DNA of 64,000 nucleotides from Paenibacillus sp. YPG26 (GTDB lineage: Bacteria > Bacillota > Bacilli > Paenibacillales > Paenibacillaceae). A program made the translations under genes and the position numbers. This document shows, in pieces, positions 27,982 through 37,424 of the stretch. The stretch's first letter is position 1; every line of letters begins with the position of its first letter. Location of the stretch: positions 2,548,501 through 2,612,500 of the forward strand of contig NZ_CP084530.1 of assembly GCF_023704175.1 (NCBI RefSeq), in the 5' to 3' direction. Under the pieces are notes generated by a model. The model made no database searches. It had not been told where the DNA came from and worked only from the letters and a program-made list of their open reading frames with translations.

Positions 27982-28866
27982 TCATTTTGTCCGTCTTAAC
28001 CATTTGTGTAAAAATCCTTTGATTCCCGTCAAGGTACCTGTATCTTGAATCATGCCCTTCGCAATATAGTTGGCGGCCAGTTTGTGAATATCACGTGATG
28101 CATTACAGTTAGGATAAGCTACAGTAAAAGGAACTTGTTTTTTCACAGCTTGAACCACATGATGATCATCACTCAAATACCCAAGCATGGGAATTTCAAT
28201 ATCCAGGAATTTTCGAGCAACCAGAGATATTTTGTCAGCGACCTGCCGTGCTTCCCTCTCATTCTCGACCCGGTTAATCATTAACTGGAAAGGAACTACC
28301 TCATCCATACCGCCAACCACTTTAATAAGCGCATAGGCATCGGTGATTGAGGTTGGTTCAGGTGTGGTTACAACCAGGCACTCATCTGCTGCGGTAATAA
28401 ACTTTAAAGTTTCCTTCGACAATCCGGCACCTGTATCAAAAATGATATAGTCCATTTCACCCGAGATTTCTTCAATTTGCTCTGTGAAGTAGTTCAGGTC
28501 TGAATCCGATAACGTGAACAGATCAGCCAGGCCGGATCCTCCTGGAATAAAAGGAAGCGAATCAATTCCCTGCTCCATGATCTCGCGTATATTCTTCTCA
28601 CCTTTTAATAAATGATAGAGACTATACCTCGGCCTTACTCCCATTAACACATCAATATTCGCCATTCCGATGTCTGCGTCAAATAGTAGAACCTTCTTGT
28701 TAAGAGCCTTTAAGGCAAGGGCGAAGTTCAATGTAAAATTGGACTTGCCAACTCCCCCTTTTCCACTGCTGACTGTAATAATTCGCGCACTTCCCGGGGC
28801 CTTGGGTTGTTCCTGCTGCTCCATGGACGATACTAGTTGTCTAAGAGATTCAGCCTGATCGTTCAT
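27982..28866 (-). CDS. flhG: MinD-like ATPase FlhG (YlxH), flagellar number/assembly regulator
   Basis: ParA/MinD-family ATPase that controls flagellar pattern with FlhF. The N-terminus carries the DQAESLR motif that in this family stimulates the FlhF GTPase. A deviant Walker A (SSGKGGVGKSN) is at about 33-43, followed by FDADIGMANID and IIFDTGAG. The C-terminal part ends in a basic amphipathic helix (FLHKWLRRTK) suited to membrane targeting. It overlaps flhF by 4 nt. Confidence 0.96.
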   Translation of the reverse strand: MNDQAESLRQLVSSMEQQEQPKAPGSARIITVSSGKGGVGKSNFTLNFALALKALNKKVLLFDADIGMANIDVLMGVRPRYSLYHLLKGEKNIREIMEQGIDSLPFIPGGSGLADLFTLSDSDLNYFTEQIEEISGEMDYIIFDTGAGLSKETLKFITAADECLVVTTPEPTSITDAYALIKVVGGMDEVVPFQLMINRVENEREARQVADKISLVARKFLDIEIPMLGYLSDDHHVVQAVKKQVPFTVAYPNCNASRDIHKLAANYIAKGMIQDTGTLTGIKGFLHKWLRRTK

Positions 28867-30170
28867 TGTGTCCGCTCTCCCATAAGCTCTCGAATCAGCA
28901 GATCGGGTGTGGCGGTGAGCAGGTCATCCGGAACATTTTGCCCATTGGTCAAGTATGACAGCTCAAGCGGATACTCATGAATCAGGTTAAATAAAGGCCC
29001 GCAGGTATCTGTCTCATCCAGTTTGGTGAAGATAACCTTGTCCAGTCCAAAGCGGCTGAAGTTCTCAGTGATCGTCCTCATATCTCTGCTCTTGGAAGTA
29101 AGGCTTAACACCAGATAAGTCTCACTTTGTTCGTCCCGGTTCAGCAGGCTATGCAGCTCGGCAACGAACAGCTCATTCAAGTAATTGCGCCCTGCCGTAT
29201 CCATAAAAATAAGATCGCAATGCTGGAACCGCTGCACTGCACGGTGCACATCGCCTGGCGATTGAACCACCTCAATGGGCACATTTAGAATCGAGGCATA
29301 GGTTCTCAGCTGCTCGATTGCGGAGATCCGGTAAGTGTCTGCTGTTATGAAGCCGACTTTCTTTTGCCTGCGAAAAATCTGGTCAGCCGCAAGCTTCGCA
29401 ATCGTTGTCGTCTTGCCTACCCCGGTAGGCCCGGCAATATACACAATTCGGGTGCTGTCCGAAATCCCGGTTCCAATTCTACCGTCCAGAAAAGCTTGAA
29501 TCTGCTCCTGAACGAGTCTTGATGCAACACCTTCATCTAGCGCGCTGTCATCCGTCCAATGCAGATAAGCCTTGGAAATCCAATCTTCAACTAGTTCGGA
29601 TGAGACTCCCTGCTCAGTGAGACGATGCTGGATTTCGAGCAAAGATTGGGGAAGCTCAGGTTCTCCGTTATCACGGGAAGCAAGCTTGCTCATCATGACT
29701 TTCATCTGCTGTATCTCTTCAAATAAACGCTCATCCTTGTTAACTGCTGAAGTCTCTTTGGCTGCTACAGGTGCTGACCGTATAGTATCTTGTATAGGTA
29801 AATCCTCAGCCACTGCCTCTACCTGCCGCTGCTCTGTCACTTCGGCTGTTGCAGTTGCACTAGGCAGCTTTTCTTGTCGTTCATCTACTGCAAGCTGAGC
29901 GGATTTCCGGTAAGCTTCCGGCACACTTGCTCTTGCTACAGGAGCAGGATACACGGCTTGACGCGCCTTGTGGTTCTCAGGCTGCTGAGCAGCCGGTTCA
30001 CCCGATTCTGTAGCCGCAATAACCTCAATCCTCTTCTTCTGGAACATCCCAAGGAACCCGCCGATCTTCATTTCCTTGGTACTCAGAATTACAGCATCCT
30101 TGCCAAGCTCGGTTCTAATCTTCTGCATCGCGTCGGGCATAGTCTCGACAATATATCTCTTTACTCTCAT
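28863..30170 (-). CDS. flhF: Flagellar SRP-like GTPase FlhF
   Basis: SRP-family GTPase that marks the site of flagellar assembly. The 435-residue protein has a basic N-terminal B domain (MRVKRYIVETMPDAMQKIRT), a variable region, and the NG domain with G1 [15 protein letters not shown] near residue 247, DTAGRN and TKLDET. The ATG overlaps the flhA stop (ATGA), and the end overlaps flhG by 4 nt, so flhA-flhF-flhG are translationally coupled. Confidence 0.97.
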   Translation of the reverse strand: MRVKRYIVETMPDAMQKIRTELGKDAVILSTKEMKIGGFLGMFQKKRIEVIAATESGEPAAQQPENHKARQAVYPAPVARASVPEAYRKSAQLAVDERQEKLPSATATAEVTEQRQVEAVAEDLPIQDTIRSAPVAAKETSAVNKDERLFEEIQQMKVMMSKLASRDNGEPELPQSLLEIQHRLTEQGVSSELVEDWISKAYLHWTDDSALDEGVASRLVQEQIQAFLDGRIGTGISDSTRIVYIAGPTGVGKTTTIAKLAADQIFRRQKKVGFITADTYRISAIEQLRTYASILNVPIEVVQSPGDVHRAVQRFQHCDLIFMDTAGRNYLNELFVAELHSLLNRDEQSETYLVLSLTSKSRDMRTITENFSRFGLDKVIFTKLDETDTCGPLFNLIHEYPLELSYLTNGQNVPDDLLTATPDLLIRELMGERTQ

Positions 30171-32200
30171 AGATTCACCACTCCGACACTTTGAATTTCA
30201 ACATTCGGCTCCAGTTCACTATATGACAGAACCGGGATGTCCTGCATCGTCCGCTCAATGACCTGGCGCAAGTACATTCGAATCGTCGGAGATGTTAGAA
30301 CAATCGGCTGTTGGCCTGACTGGATAAGTCTATTAATCTGTTCGGTCAGCTTCTGATATACCGTCTGTGTGGATATTGGATCAAGAGCCAGGTAGCTGCC
30401 TTGATCTGATTGCTGAACACTTTCCGCAATCTTCTTCTCAAGAGTTGGACCTACGGTAATTACCCGCATTGTCTCCCCGTTCTGGGTGAATTGCTGGGTG
30501 ATCTGTCTTGAGAGCGCCTGTCTTACATATTCCGTGAGCACATCCGGATCTTTCGTGTAGGTGCCGTAATCGGCGAGAGTCTCGAATATCGTAACCATAT
30601 CACGAATAGAAATCTTCTCCCGAAGCAGCTTCGCGAGAACCTTCTGCACATCCCCTACGGAGAGGACAGACGGGATAAGGTCATCCACGAGAATAGGATA
30701 GTTGTCCCTGAGATTGTCGATAAGCGTCTTCGTCTCCTGACGGCCAAGCAGTTCATGAGCATGTCTCTTGATCATTTCAGTTAAGTGTGTAGCTACAACG
30801 GAAGGCGGATCAACGACCGTATATCCGGATAATTCAGCACGTTCCTTAGTAGGTTCATCAATCCAGAGAGCCGGAAGTCCGAAGGCTGGCTCCTGGGTCT
30901 CTATTCCGGTAATCGAATCATCTTCATATCCGGGGCTCATTGCCAGGTAATGGTTAAGCAGCAGCTCCCCGCCGCCTACCGTATTTCCCTTGATTTTTAT
31001 CACATATTCATTCGGTCTAAGCTGAATATTGTCACGAATCCGAATGACGGGTACGACAAGCCCCATTTCCAGTGCACACTGTCTGCGAATCATAATAATC
31101 CGGTCAAGCAAATCCCCGCCCTGCTGAGTGTCTGCCAGTGGTATAAGCCCATATCCGAACTCAAACTCAATAGGATCCACCTGAAGAAGGTTAATCACAC
31201 TTTCTGGGCTGCGCACCTCTTCGATCTGCTGCTCCTCCTCCTCCTGCTCCTGGGCAACCTGGCGTTGGTTCATATTGTTCTGCATCCGCCAAGCCGCATA
31301 ACCCAGCAGGCCTGCAAGTGGCAGTGTTGATATGATTCCAATAGGTGTGAATAATCCAAGCGCGCTGATCGTTCCAGCGACAATGTAGATTAATTTCGGA
31401 TAAGTAAAGAGCTGGCCGGTGATGTCATCTGCCAGATTCCCTTCGGAAGAAGCACGGGTTACAATTAGACCCGCTGATGTCGAGATAAGCAGAGCCGGGA
31501 TTTGACTGACCAGACCATCCCCGATGGTAAGGAGGGAATACGTCGATAATGCTTCCATAAAAGGTTTTCCGTGCATCGCCACTCCGATGATGAATCCACC
31601 AATCAGGTTGATGACGAGAATGATAATGCCTGCGATGGCGTCTCCTTTTACAAACTTACTCGCCCCGTCCATAGCCCCGTAGAAGTCAGCTTCACGTTCT
31701 ATTTTGCGGCGGCGTTCTCTTGCCTGCTGTTCATTGATAAGGCCTGCGTTCAAGTCAGCATCAATACTCATCTGCTTACCTGGCATCGCATCCAGCGTGA
31801 AGCGTGCGCCTACCTCTGCAACACGTTCAGAGCCTTTCGTAATAACAATAAACTGAACGACAACGAGGATCAGGAACACGATAAAGCCGACTACAGGCTG
31901 TCCCTGCGATACCCAGCTTCCGAAGGTTGCAACCACGTGTCCCGCCTCACCCTGTCCAAGAATCAACTTGGTTGTAGACACGTTAAGTGCCAAACGGAAC
32001 AAGGTCGTGATCAGCAGCATCGCTGGAAAGATCGAGAACTGCAAAGCCTCTCTGGTATTCATGGCTACCAGGAGAATCATCATAGCCAGTGAAATATTAA
32101 TAACGAGAAGAATATCCAGCAGCCAGCTGGGGATTGGGAGGATCATCATCATGACAATACCAATGATTCCGAGCAGTATAGAAATATCTTTAATTTTCAT
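30167..32200 (-). CDS. flhA: Flagellar type III export protein FlhA
   Basis: Core export gate component. The 677-residue protein has eight predicted membrane helices in the first half, the FHIPEP-type loop region (GSERVAEVGARFTLDAMPGKQMSIDADLNAG split over the loop), and a large cytoplasmic domain that binds chaperone-substrate complexes (about 330-677). The start ATG has GGAGGCGGGG upstream; flhB ends 24 nt before. Confidence 0.98.
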   Translation of the reverse strand: MKIKDISILLGIIGIVMMMILPIPSWLLDILLVINISLAMMILLVAMNTREALQFSIFPAMLLITTLFRLALNVSTTKLILGQGEAGHVVATFGSWVSQGQPVVGFIVFLILVVVQFIVITKGSERVAEVGARFTLDAMPGKQMSIDADLNAGLINEQQARERRRKIEREADFYGAMDGASKFVKGDAIAGIIILVINLIGGFIIGVAMHGKPFMEALSTYSLLTIGDGLVSQIPALLISTSAGLIVTRASSEGNLADDITGQLFTYPKLIYIVAGTISALGLFTPIGIISTLPLAGLLGYAAWRMQNNMNQRQVAQEQEEEEQQIEEVRSPESVINLLQVDPIEFEFGYGLIPLADTQQGGDLLDRIIMIRRQCALEMGLVVPVIRIRDNIQLRPNEYVIKIKGNTVGGGELLLNHYLAMSPGYEDDSITGIETQEPAFGLPALWIDEPTKERAELSGYTVVDPPSVVATHLTEMIKRHAHELLGRQETKTLIDNLRDNYPILVDDLIPSVLSVGDVQKVLAKLLREKISIRDMVTIFETLADYGTYTKDPDVLTEYVRQALSRQITQQFTQNGETMRVITVGPTLEKKIAESVQQSDQGSYLALDPISTQTVYQKLTEQINRLIQSGQQPIVLTSPTIRMYLRQVIERTMQDIPVLSYSELEPNVEIQSVGVVNL

Positions 32201-32224
32201 TCATACCCCGCCTCCCAACCCGAA

Positions 32225-33313
32225 TTATTTGACTTTCCCTTTAAGCTTATATACATAGGCCAACACTTCAGCAACGGCTTGGAACAGATCAGCGGGAACA
32301 CTGTCCCCGATCTCTGATCGCTGAAATAAAGCTCGTGCCAGCGGCTTGTTTTCCATAATTGTAACCCCATTATCTTTCGCAATCTCCCTAATTCGAAGAG
32401 CAACGAAATCCTGTCCTTTAGCAACAACTTGAGGCGCCTCCATCTGAGTACCGTCATACTTCAACGCTACCGCGAAGTGAGTCGGGTTCGTAATAATCAC
32501 GTCCGCTTTGGGTACTTCCTGCATCATACGCTGCATGGCCATATGACGCTGTCTTTCCCGGATTTTCCCTTTAATCTGCGGATCGCCTTCCATTTTCTTA
32601 TATTCATCCTTGATGTCCTGTTTTGACATCTTCAAGCTCTTCTCATGCTCATATTTCTGATATATATAATCCAGGATTGCTAGAATGAACAACCCGACTG
32701 CTGTCTTGATTCCCAGACTAACAGTTAATTGTACCGCAAAAGAAAATGTGTCCTCCACCGGAAGCTGACCAAGCTTGGCAATATCGCCTCTTGCCCCCCA
32801 GATGGTTGTGTATACCAGATAACTGATTACGGTTAGTTTGAGTATCGATTTCAGAAACTCTACGAACGCTTTCATAGAGAAAATATTTTTAAAGCCTTTT
32901 ATTGGATCCAGCTTGCTAAACTTCGGTGTTAACCCTTCCCCGTTAAGCATAAAGCCGATTTGCGCATAGTTCGCTACCAGTCCTACCAATATGACTACCA
33001 CGAACACGGGCGCGAGCATAAGCAGAATTTGCACACCATAATCGCCGAGCAGGACCATTACATTCTCCTGGGTAACGTCCATGGATAACCGATTAATGAA
33101 TATGTCGGTATACAGGGATATCATCCTGGTCTTGAGAAAGCCTCCAAAAGCCATCATACACAGAAAGGAAGTAAGCAGGATCAACGCTGCCGATATATCC
33201 ATACTTTTGGCTACCTGACCCTTTTTGCGCGCATCCTGCCGTTTCTTCGGCGTTGCCTTCTCTGTCTTGTCGTCAGCGAATAGCTGCAGGTTGAGTGCAT
33301 ACCTGTACTGCAA
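32225..33313 (-). CDS. flhB: Flagellar export switch protein FlhB
   Basis: Export gate protein that autocleaves to switch from rod/hook to filament substrates. The 362-residue protein begins with the ADDKTEKATPKKRQDARKKG signature, has four membrane helices, and carries the NPTH cleavage motif at residues 276-279. Start is TTG 33313 with GGAGGG at 6 nt. It follows fliR by 16 nt. Confidence 0.97.
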   Translation of the reverse strand: MQYRYALNLQLFADDKTEKATPKKRQDARKKGQVAKSMDISAALILLTSFLCMMAFGGFLKTRMISLYTDIFINRLSMDVTQENVMVLLGDYGVQILLMLAPVFVVVILVGLVANYAQIGFMLNGEGLTPKFSKLDPIKGFKNIFSMKAFVEFLKSILKLTVISYLVYTTIWGARGDIAKLGQLPVEDTFSFAVQLTVSLGIKTAVGLFILAILDYIYQKYEHEKSLKMSKQDIKDEYKKMEGDPQIKGKIRERQRHMAMQRMMQEVPKADVIITNPTHFAVALKYDGTQMEAPQVVAKGQDFVALRIREIAKDNGVTIMENKPLARALFQRSEIGDSVPADLFQAVAEVLAYVYKLKGKVK

Positions 33314-33329
33314 TTAATTCCCTCCTTGC

Positions 33330-34124
33330 TTAACCCGGTCTTTGACCTATCGCTCCCATCAGGTTCTCAAGCGACTTGAACATCACCTGGAACAAATACT
33401 CAAATGCATAGATTAGACTTGGCATAAGCAGCAGGAGCAGAAGCAGGCCTACAATAATCTTCAGCGGTACGCCAATAACAAACACGTTGAACTGCGGCGC
33501 CGTCTTCGCCAGAAATCCTAAGGCTACATCTGTTAAGAACAAAGCGACTACAAGCGGAGCGGACATCTGAAATGCCAGAACGAACGACTCGCTGAACGTC
33601 CTAAGCAGGAATTCAGACAAGTTACCACTATAAATCCGGCTGAAAAAATCATTGCTCAATGGAATCCAGTTATAGCTTCGCATGATGGCTTGAAGCAGAT
33701 AATGATGACCATTAATACTTAAGAACAGCAGTGTGGCTATCATATATTTGAAATTACTGATCATTGGGGCAGACGCCCCTGTCATTGGATCAATAACATT
33801 GGCTATACTGAACCCAATTTGCAGGTCAATAAAAGCGCCTGCCATTTGAATGACCGAAAACATAAGAGTAGCAACATAACCCATTAATAATCCAATTAAT
33901 ATTTCCCGGAGAATAAATAGAAAATAACTTAAGTCCACCGGTACGGTCTCTGTAATTCCACTGACCAGATAGACAATTAACGCAATCATTGCGGACAAAC
34001 CAACTTTGAACGTTGTCGGCACCGAGCGTGATGCAAAGATAGGAGCTACCACAAAAAACGATGTGATTCGACAAAAGATAAGCAAAAAAACAGAAAACCC
34101 CTGCAGCAACAGATCCATGTTCAT
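33330..34124 (-). CDS. fliR: Flagellar export apparatus protein FliR
   Basis: Integral part of the FliP5Q4R1 export pore. The 264-residue protein is almost entirely hydrophobic, with about six membrane helices and the family stretch GFSIANVIDPMTGASAPMIS. The ATG comes 5 nt after the fliQ stop with only a weak ribosome binding site, so translation is probably coupled to fliQ. Confidence 0.96.
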   Translation of the reverse strand: MNMDLLLQGFSVFLLIFCRITSFFVVAPIFASRSVPTTFKVGLSAMIALIVYLVSGITETVPVDLSYFLFILREILIGLLMGYVATLMFSVIQMAGAFIDLQIGFSIANVIDPMTGASAPMISNFKYMIATLLFLSINGHHYLLQAIMRSYNWIPLSNDFFSRIYSGNLSEFLLRTFSESFVLAFQMSAPLVVALFLTDVALGFLAKTAPQFNVFVIGVPLKIIVGLLLLLLLMPSLIYAFEYLFQVMFKSLENLMGAIGQRPG

Positions 34125-34129
34125 GCTGG

Positions 34130-34399
34130 CTAACCGATATAACTGGATAAGTTACTTAATATTCCAGAGGTGAAATCAACCAGTGTAGTTAATATCCAAG
34201 GACCGAACAACAAGAGCGCCAACAGGACAGCAACAATTTTTGGAACGAATGCAAGTGTCTGCTCCTGGATCTGGGTGGTTGCTTGGAATATACTAATTAC
34301 CAAACCTACCACCAAGCCTAGAATCAGCATCGGCGCACTGACTTCCAAAACAATATAAACGGCTTGTCCGGCCAACCCTATAATAAACTCCGAACTCAT
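34130..34399 (-). CDS. fliQ: Flagellar export apparatus protein FliQ
   Basis: Small two-helix pore subunit (89 residues). Sequence MSSEFIIGLAGQAVYIVLEV and GLVVGLVISIFQATTQIQEQ is typical of FliQ. ATG 34399 has AAGGGGG at 6 nt; the frame extends upstream to 34462 into the fliP end, but that part is Cys-rich and unlike the family. Confidence 0.96.
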   Translation of the reverse strand: MSSEFIIGLAGQAVYIVLEVSAPMLILGLVVGLVISIFQATTQIQEQTLAFVPKIVAVLLALLLFGPWILTTLVDFTSGILSNLSSYIG

Positions 34400-34451
34400 A
34401 ACCGTCCCCCTTGTTCTCTTAGTGTGACACACGCCGGTACAACAACACTTG

Positions 34452-35210
34452 TCATGTGCCAAAGCTCGCCAGCAGAGACTTGACGACCAAATACCACCCG
34501 TCTACAAGCACAAATAGCAAAATCTTAAATGGCAATGAGATCATTACCGGAGGAAGCATCATCATCCCCATCGCCATAAGCGTACTCGAGACTACCATAT
34601 CTATAATTAGAAAAGGTATAAATATCATAAATCCCATTTGAAACGCAGTCTTCAGTTCACTGATAGCATAAGCCGGAACAAGAACTGTTATCGGGAGATC
34701 CTCGTAACTTTGTGGCTTCTCTGTCTTCGTATAGCTCATGAACAGCTGCAGATCCTTATTCCTGGTGTGGGTATACATGAATTTCTTCATCGGCACAGCT
34801 GCCTTCTCAAGAGCTGCAGTCTGAGTAAGTTCACCTTTTAAGTAAGGTTGAAGAGCAACATCATTAATCTGTGACAATGTTGGGCTCATCACGAACAGCG
34901 TTAAGAATAATGCGAGACCCACAAGCACCTGGTTAGGCGGCATCTGCTGAGTACCTAACGCACTGCGTACAAATCCAAGAACAATAACGATCCGGGTGAA
35001 GCTTGTCATTAATACCAGTATGGCCGGAGCCACACTGAGTATAGTAATGAGCAATAGGATGGAAAGAGAGCTTGTACTAGGCTTGCTCCCGTCTGAGTCC
35101 CCGACCTGTACACTGATATTCGGTATGGGATCAGCGGCTGAAGCTATAGTAGTAGAAAAAACGCTTATAAGCATCATAAGTAAAGCGGCAATAACGACCT
35201 TTTTCTTCAT
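34452..35210 (-). CDS. fliP: Flagellar export apparatus protein FliP
   Basis: Major subunit of the export pore. The 252-residue precursor has a cleavable signal peptide (about 1-25, ending in ASA). The family segments include MTSFTRIVIVLGFVRSALGTQ, PPNQVLVGLALFLTLFVMSP and MGMMMLPPVMISLPFKILLF. It lies 8 nt after fliO with AGAGGG before the ATG. Confidence 0.97.
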   Translation of the reverse strand: MKKKVVIAALLMMLISVFSTTIASAADPIPNISVQVGDSDGSKPSTSSLSILLLITILSVAPAILVLMTSFTRIVIVLGFVRSALGTQQMPPNQVLVGLALFLTLFVMSPTLSQINDVALQPYLKGELTQTAALEKAAVPMKKFMYTHTRNKDLQLFMSYTKTEKPQSYEDLPITVLVPAYAISELKTAFQMGFMIFIPFLIIDMVVSSTLMAMGMMMLPPVMISLPFKILLFVLVDGWYLVVKSLLASFGT

Positions 35211-35218
35211 TGAACCCT

Positions 35219-35737
35219 CTACCGATCTTTAGTTTGTTCGTCCTGCAGCAATTCTTCCATCTGCTGCTTCCGATTGGGCAGCTTGCGAAGCTTGGATTCG
35301 AACACCTCATGAAAAGGAGTCTCTACCAGTTCCTCACCTTCGGGAGGAGGCTCCTTGCGGAAGCGGGATACCAGGCCGGACAAAGCGGATGTAAGGTTTC
35401 CGAATTCCGGTGCCTCTACCTCAAAGGAGCTCAGCAGAACTTCGACCTCTTCAGGATCAGAAATCTTATCGAGCAGGGAAATATCTTCACCTACACCGAT
35501 AAGATACACTGTGTTCCCGATCTCCACTACCTGAAGAGATTTATTAGGTCCAAGCCCGATTGCTCCTACCGTCCTTATGGAGCGGGTCTTGGAGAAAAAG
35601 CGGTTACGTCTTCCTAAAAAACGGATTAATAGTACAATCAGAACAATAATGACAGCCAGAACAACAATAACAGTGATCAAGCTTGAGTAAAAATTACCGC
35701 TGTCAAACCCTGTTTGATCTGAAATGGCCAGGTTCAT
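35219..35737 (-). CDS. fliO: Flagellar biosynthetic protein FliO (FliZ)
   Basis: Helper for assembly of the FliP pore. The 172-residue protein has a short outer N-terminus, one membrane helix (about 19-42) and a cytoplasmic domain with RSIRTVGAIGLGPNKSLQVV and TVYLIGVGEDISLLDKI, which are typical of FliO. It starts 9 nt after the cheY stop. Confidence 0.93.
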   Translation of the reverse strand: MNLAISDQTGFDSGNFYSSLITVIVVLAVIIVLIVLLIRFLGRRNRFFSKTRSIRTVGAIGLGPNKSLQVVEIGNTVYLIGVGEDISLLDKISDPEEVEVLLSSFEVEAPEFGNLTSALSGLVSRFRKEPPPEGEELVETPFHEVFESKLRKLPNRKQQMEELLQDEQTKDR

Positions 35738-35746
35738 AGGCCTGTC

Positions 35747-36112
35747 CTACACACCAAGTGTCTTGTTAATGGCTTCCACAACACGATCGGATTGGAAAGG
35801 CTTAACGATAAAGTCCTTCGCACCCGCTTGGATTGCGTCAATAACCATTGCCTGCTGACCCATTGCGGAACACATAATAACTTTAGCCCCGGCGTCCAGC
35901 TTCTTGATTTCTTTAAGGGCAGCAATTCCATCCATTTCTGGCATGGTAATATCCATTGTAATAAGATCCGGGCGAAGCTCTTTATATTTTTCGATCGCTT
36001 GAGCGCCATCTTGTGCTTCCCCTACTACTTCAAAACCATTTTTAGTCAGAATGTCTCTGATCATCATACGCATAAATGCAGCATCGTCCACGATAAGAAT
36101 TCGATTTGCCAT
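35747..36112 (-). CDS. cheY: Chemotaxis response regulator CheY
   Basis: Single receiver domain of 121 residues that carries the signal from CheA to the flagellar switch. Phosphoacceptor Asp54 (LITMDITMPEMDG), the acidic pair Asp9-Asp10, the conserved Ser (MCSAMGQ) and Lys (FIVKPF) are present. As in Bacillus, it lies inside the fla operon between fliY and fliO. GGGAGG precedes its ATG. Confidence 0.98.
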   Translation of the reverse strand: MANRILIVDDAAFMRMMIRDILTKNGFEVVGEAQDGAQAIEKYKELRPDLITMDITMPEMDGIAALKEIKKLDAGAKVIMCSAMGQQAMVIDAIQAGAKDFIVKPFQSDRVVEAINKTLGV

Positions 36113-36137
36113 TGATTTAAATCCTCCCTAACCTTCT

Positions 36138-37424
36138 CTATTGTAATTTTTGAATGCGGTCCCACTGGCTTACTATATCTGTGACGCGTACGCCGAAATT
36201 CTCATCGATTACGACTACTTCACCTTTGGCAATCAATTTGTTATTTACCAGGATGTCGACAGGTTCACCAGCCAGTTTGTCTAGTTCGATAATGGATCCT
36301 TGTGAGAGTTCTAAGATATCCTTTATTTGTTTTTGGGTCCTACCTAATTCTACGGTGACTTTAAGGGGAATGTCCATCAGTAAGTTCAAATTATTTTCAT
36401 CTGCGTGCGCCATGGAAGGGGGCTGCAGATTAGAGAATTGAACTGGCTGCACATTGTAATTCCTGTTCGGTACACCACCATAATGCTGAGGCTCTGCATA
36501 AGGCCTATCCTGCGGATAATGCTGACCTGGATAGTAATCCTGCTGCGGCTGTCCACCCGGGTGATATGGTGCCTGGTAAGGCGGCTGAGCCGGCGCTTGC
36601 CCTGCAGGAGGCTGATGCTGCATTGGCGGCTGCTGGTATGCAGGAGGCTGATGCGCAGGAGGCTGGTGTGCAGCCGGGGCTTCCTGAACTGGCGCCGGTA
36701 CGGCTTCTGCCGCAGGTGCGCTTTCCTTATGCGCAGGTGTAGGCTCAGGAGTTCCGCCACCAATAAGGCTATTAACCATATTTTTGGCAAATTGTACCGG
36801 AAGAAGCTGCATGATCGTCGAATCAATCAAATCTCCGATGATTAGCCTAAATGATATTTTAATAAGCGTCTCATCGGGCGGAAGGTTGCTTACCCCATCT
36901 CCACTTGACATGTTCAGAATATCGATTCCCGGTGGTGATATATTAACGAACCGGTTGAAAATCGTCGACATGGAAGTCGCGGAGGATCCCATCATTTGAT
37001 TCATCGCTTCTTGCACGGCACTAACATGAATCTCATTAAGTTCCTCGTCGGCAGGGTTACCGTTGCCTCCCAGCATGAGATCCGCAATAACCTGAGCATC
37101 TCTTGTCTTGATAACCAAAGAGTTAATTCCTTCGAACCCAGCCACATATGTAACATGGATGGCGACATGAGGTTTAGGGAACTCAGCTTCAAAGCGCTCA
37201 CGGGTAATAATAGAGACTTTCGGAGTCGTAATGTCCACTTTCATATTGAGCAGTGTGGACAACGCGGTTGCGGCACTGCCGAAAGTGATGTTCCCGATCT
37301 CACCCAGCGCATCTTGTTCCAGTGCAGACAGATAATCATCAACCGTCTTCTCATCAGATCCACCCCCCGCCTGTTTCAGCAGGGCATCGATTTCTTCCTG
37401 GGACAAATAGTCTTTACTCGTCAA
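36138..37424 (-). CDS. fliY: Flagellar switch protein and CheY-P phosphatase FliY
   Basis: Switch-complex subunit that also removes phosphate from CheY-P. The N-terminus has a FliM-like CheY-P-binding peptide (LSQEEIDALLKQ). A CheC-like domain carries two sites (ALGEIGNITFGSAATAL and AVQEAMNQMMGSSATSM), and the C-terminal SpoA domain is FliN-like (IPLKVTVELGRTQKQIKDIL). Between them is a linker of about 120 residues rich in Pro, Gln, His and Tyr. TTG 37424 was chosen: AAGGAG lies 9 nt upstream, and the start overlaps fliM by 11 nt. Upstream ATGs in the same frame lack a site. Confidence 0.93.
   Translation of the reverse strand: MTSKDYLSQEEIDALLKQAGGGSDEKTVDDYLSALEQDALGEIGNITFGSAATALSTLLNMKVDITTPKVSIITRERFEAEFPKPHVAIHVTYVAGFEGINSLVIKTRDAQVIADLMLGGNGNPADEELNEIHVSAVQEAMNQMMGSSATSMSTIFNRFVNISPPGIDILNMSSGDGVSNLPPDETLIKISFRLIIGDLIDSTIMQLLPVQFAKNMVNSLIGGGTPEPTPAHKESAPAAEAVPAPVQEAPAAHQPPAHQPPAYQQPPMQHQPPAGQAPAQPPYQAPYHPGGQPQQDYYPGQHYPQDRPYAEPQHYGGVPNRNYNVQPVQFSNLQPPSMAHADENNLNLLMDIPLKVTVELGRTQKQIKDILELSQGSIIELDKLAGEPVDILVNNKLIAKGEVVVIDENFGVRVTDIVSQWDRIQKLQ

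Noticed and set aside
36405..36845. 146-residue frames on both strands within fliY
   Set aside because: They arise from the repetitive CAG/CCG-rich linker of fliY in other frames.
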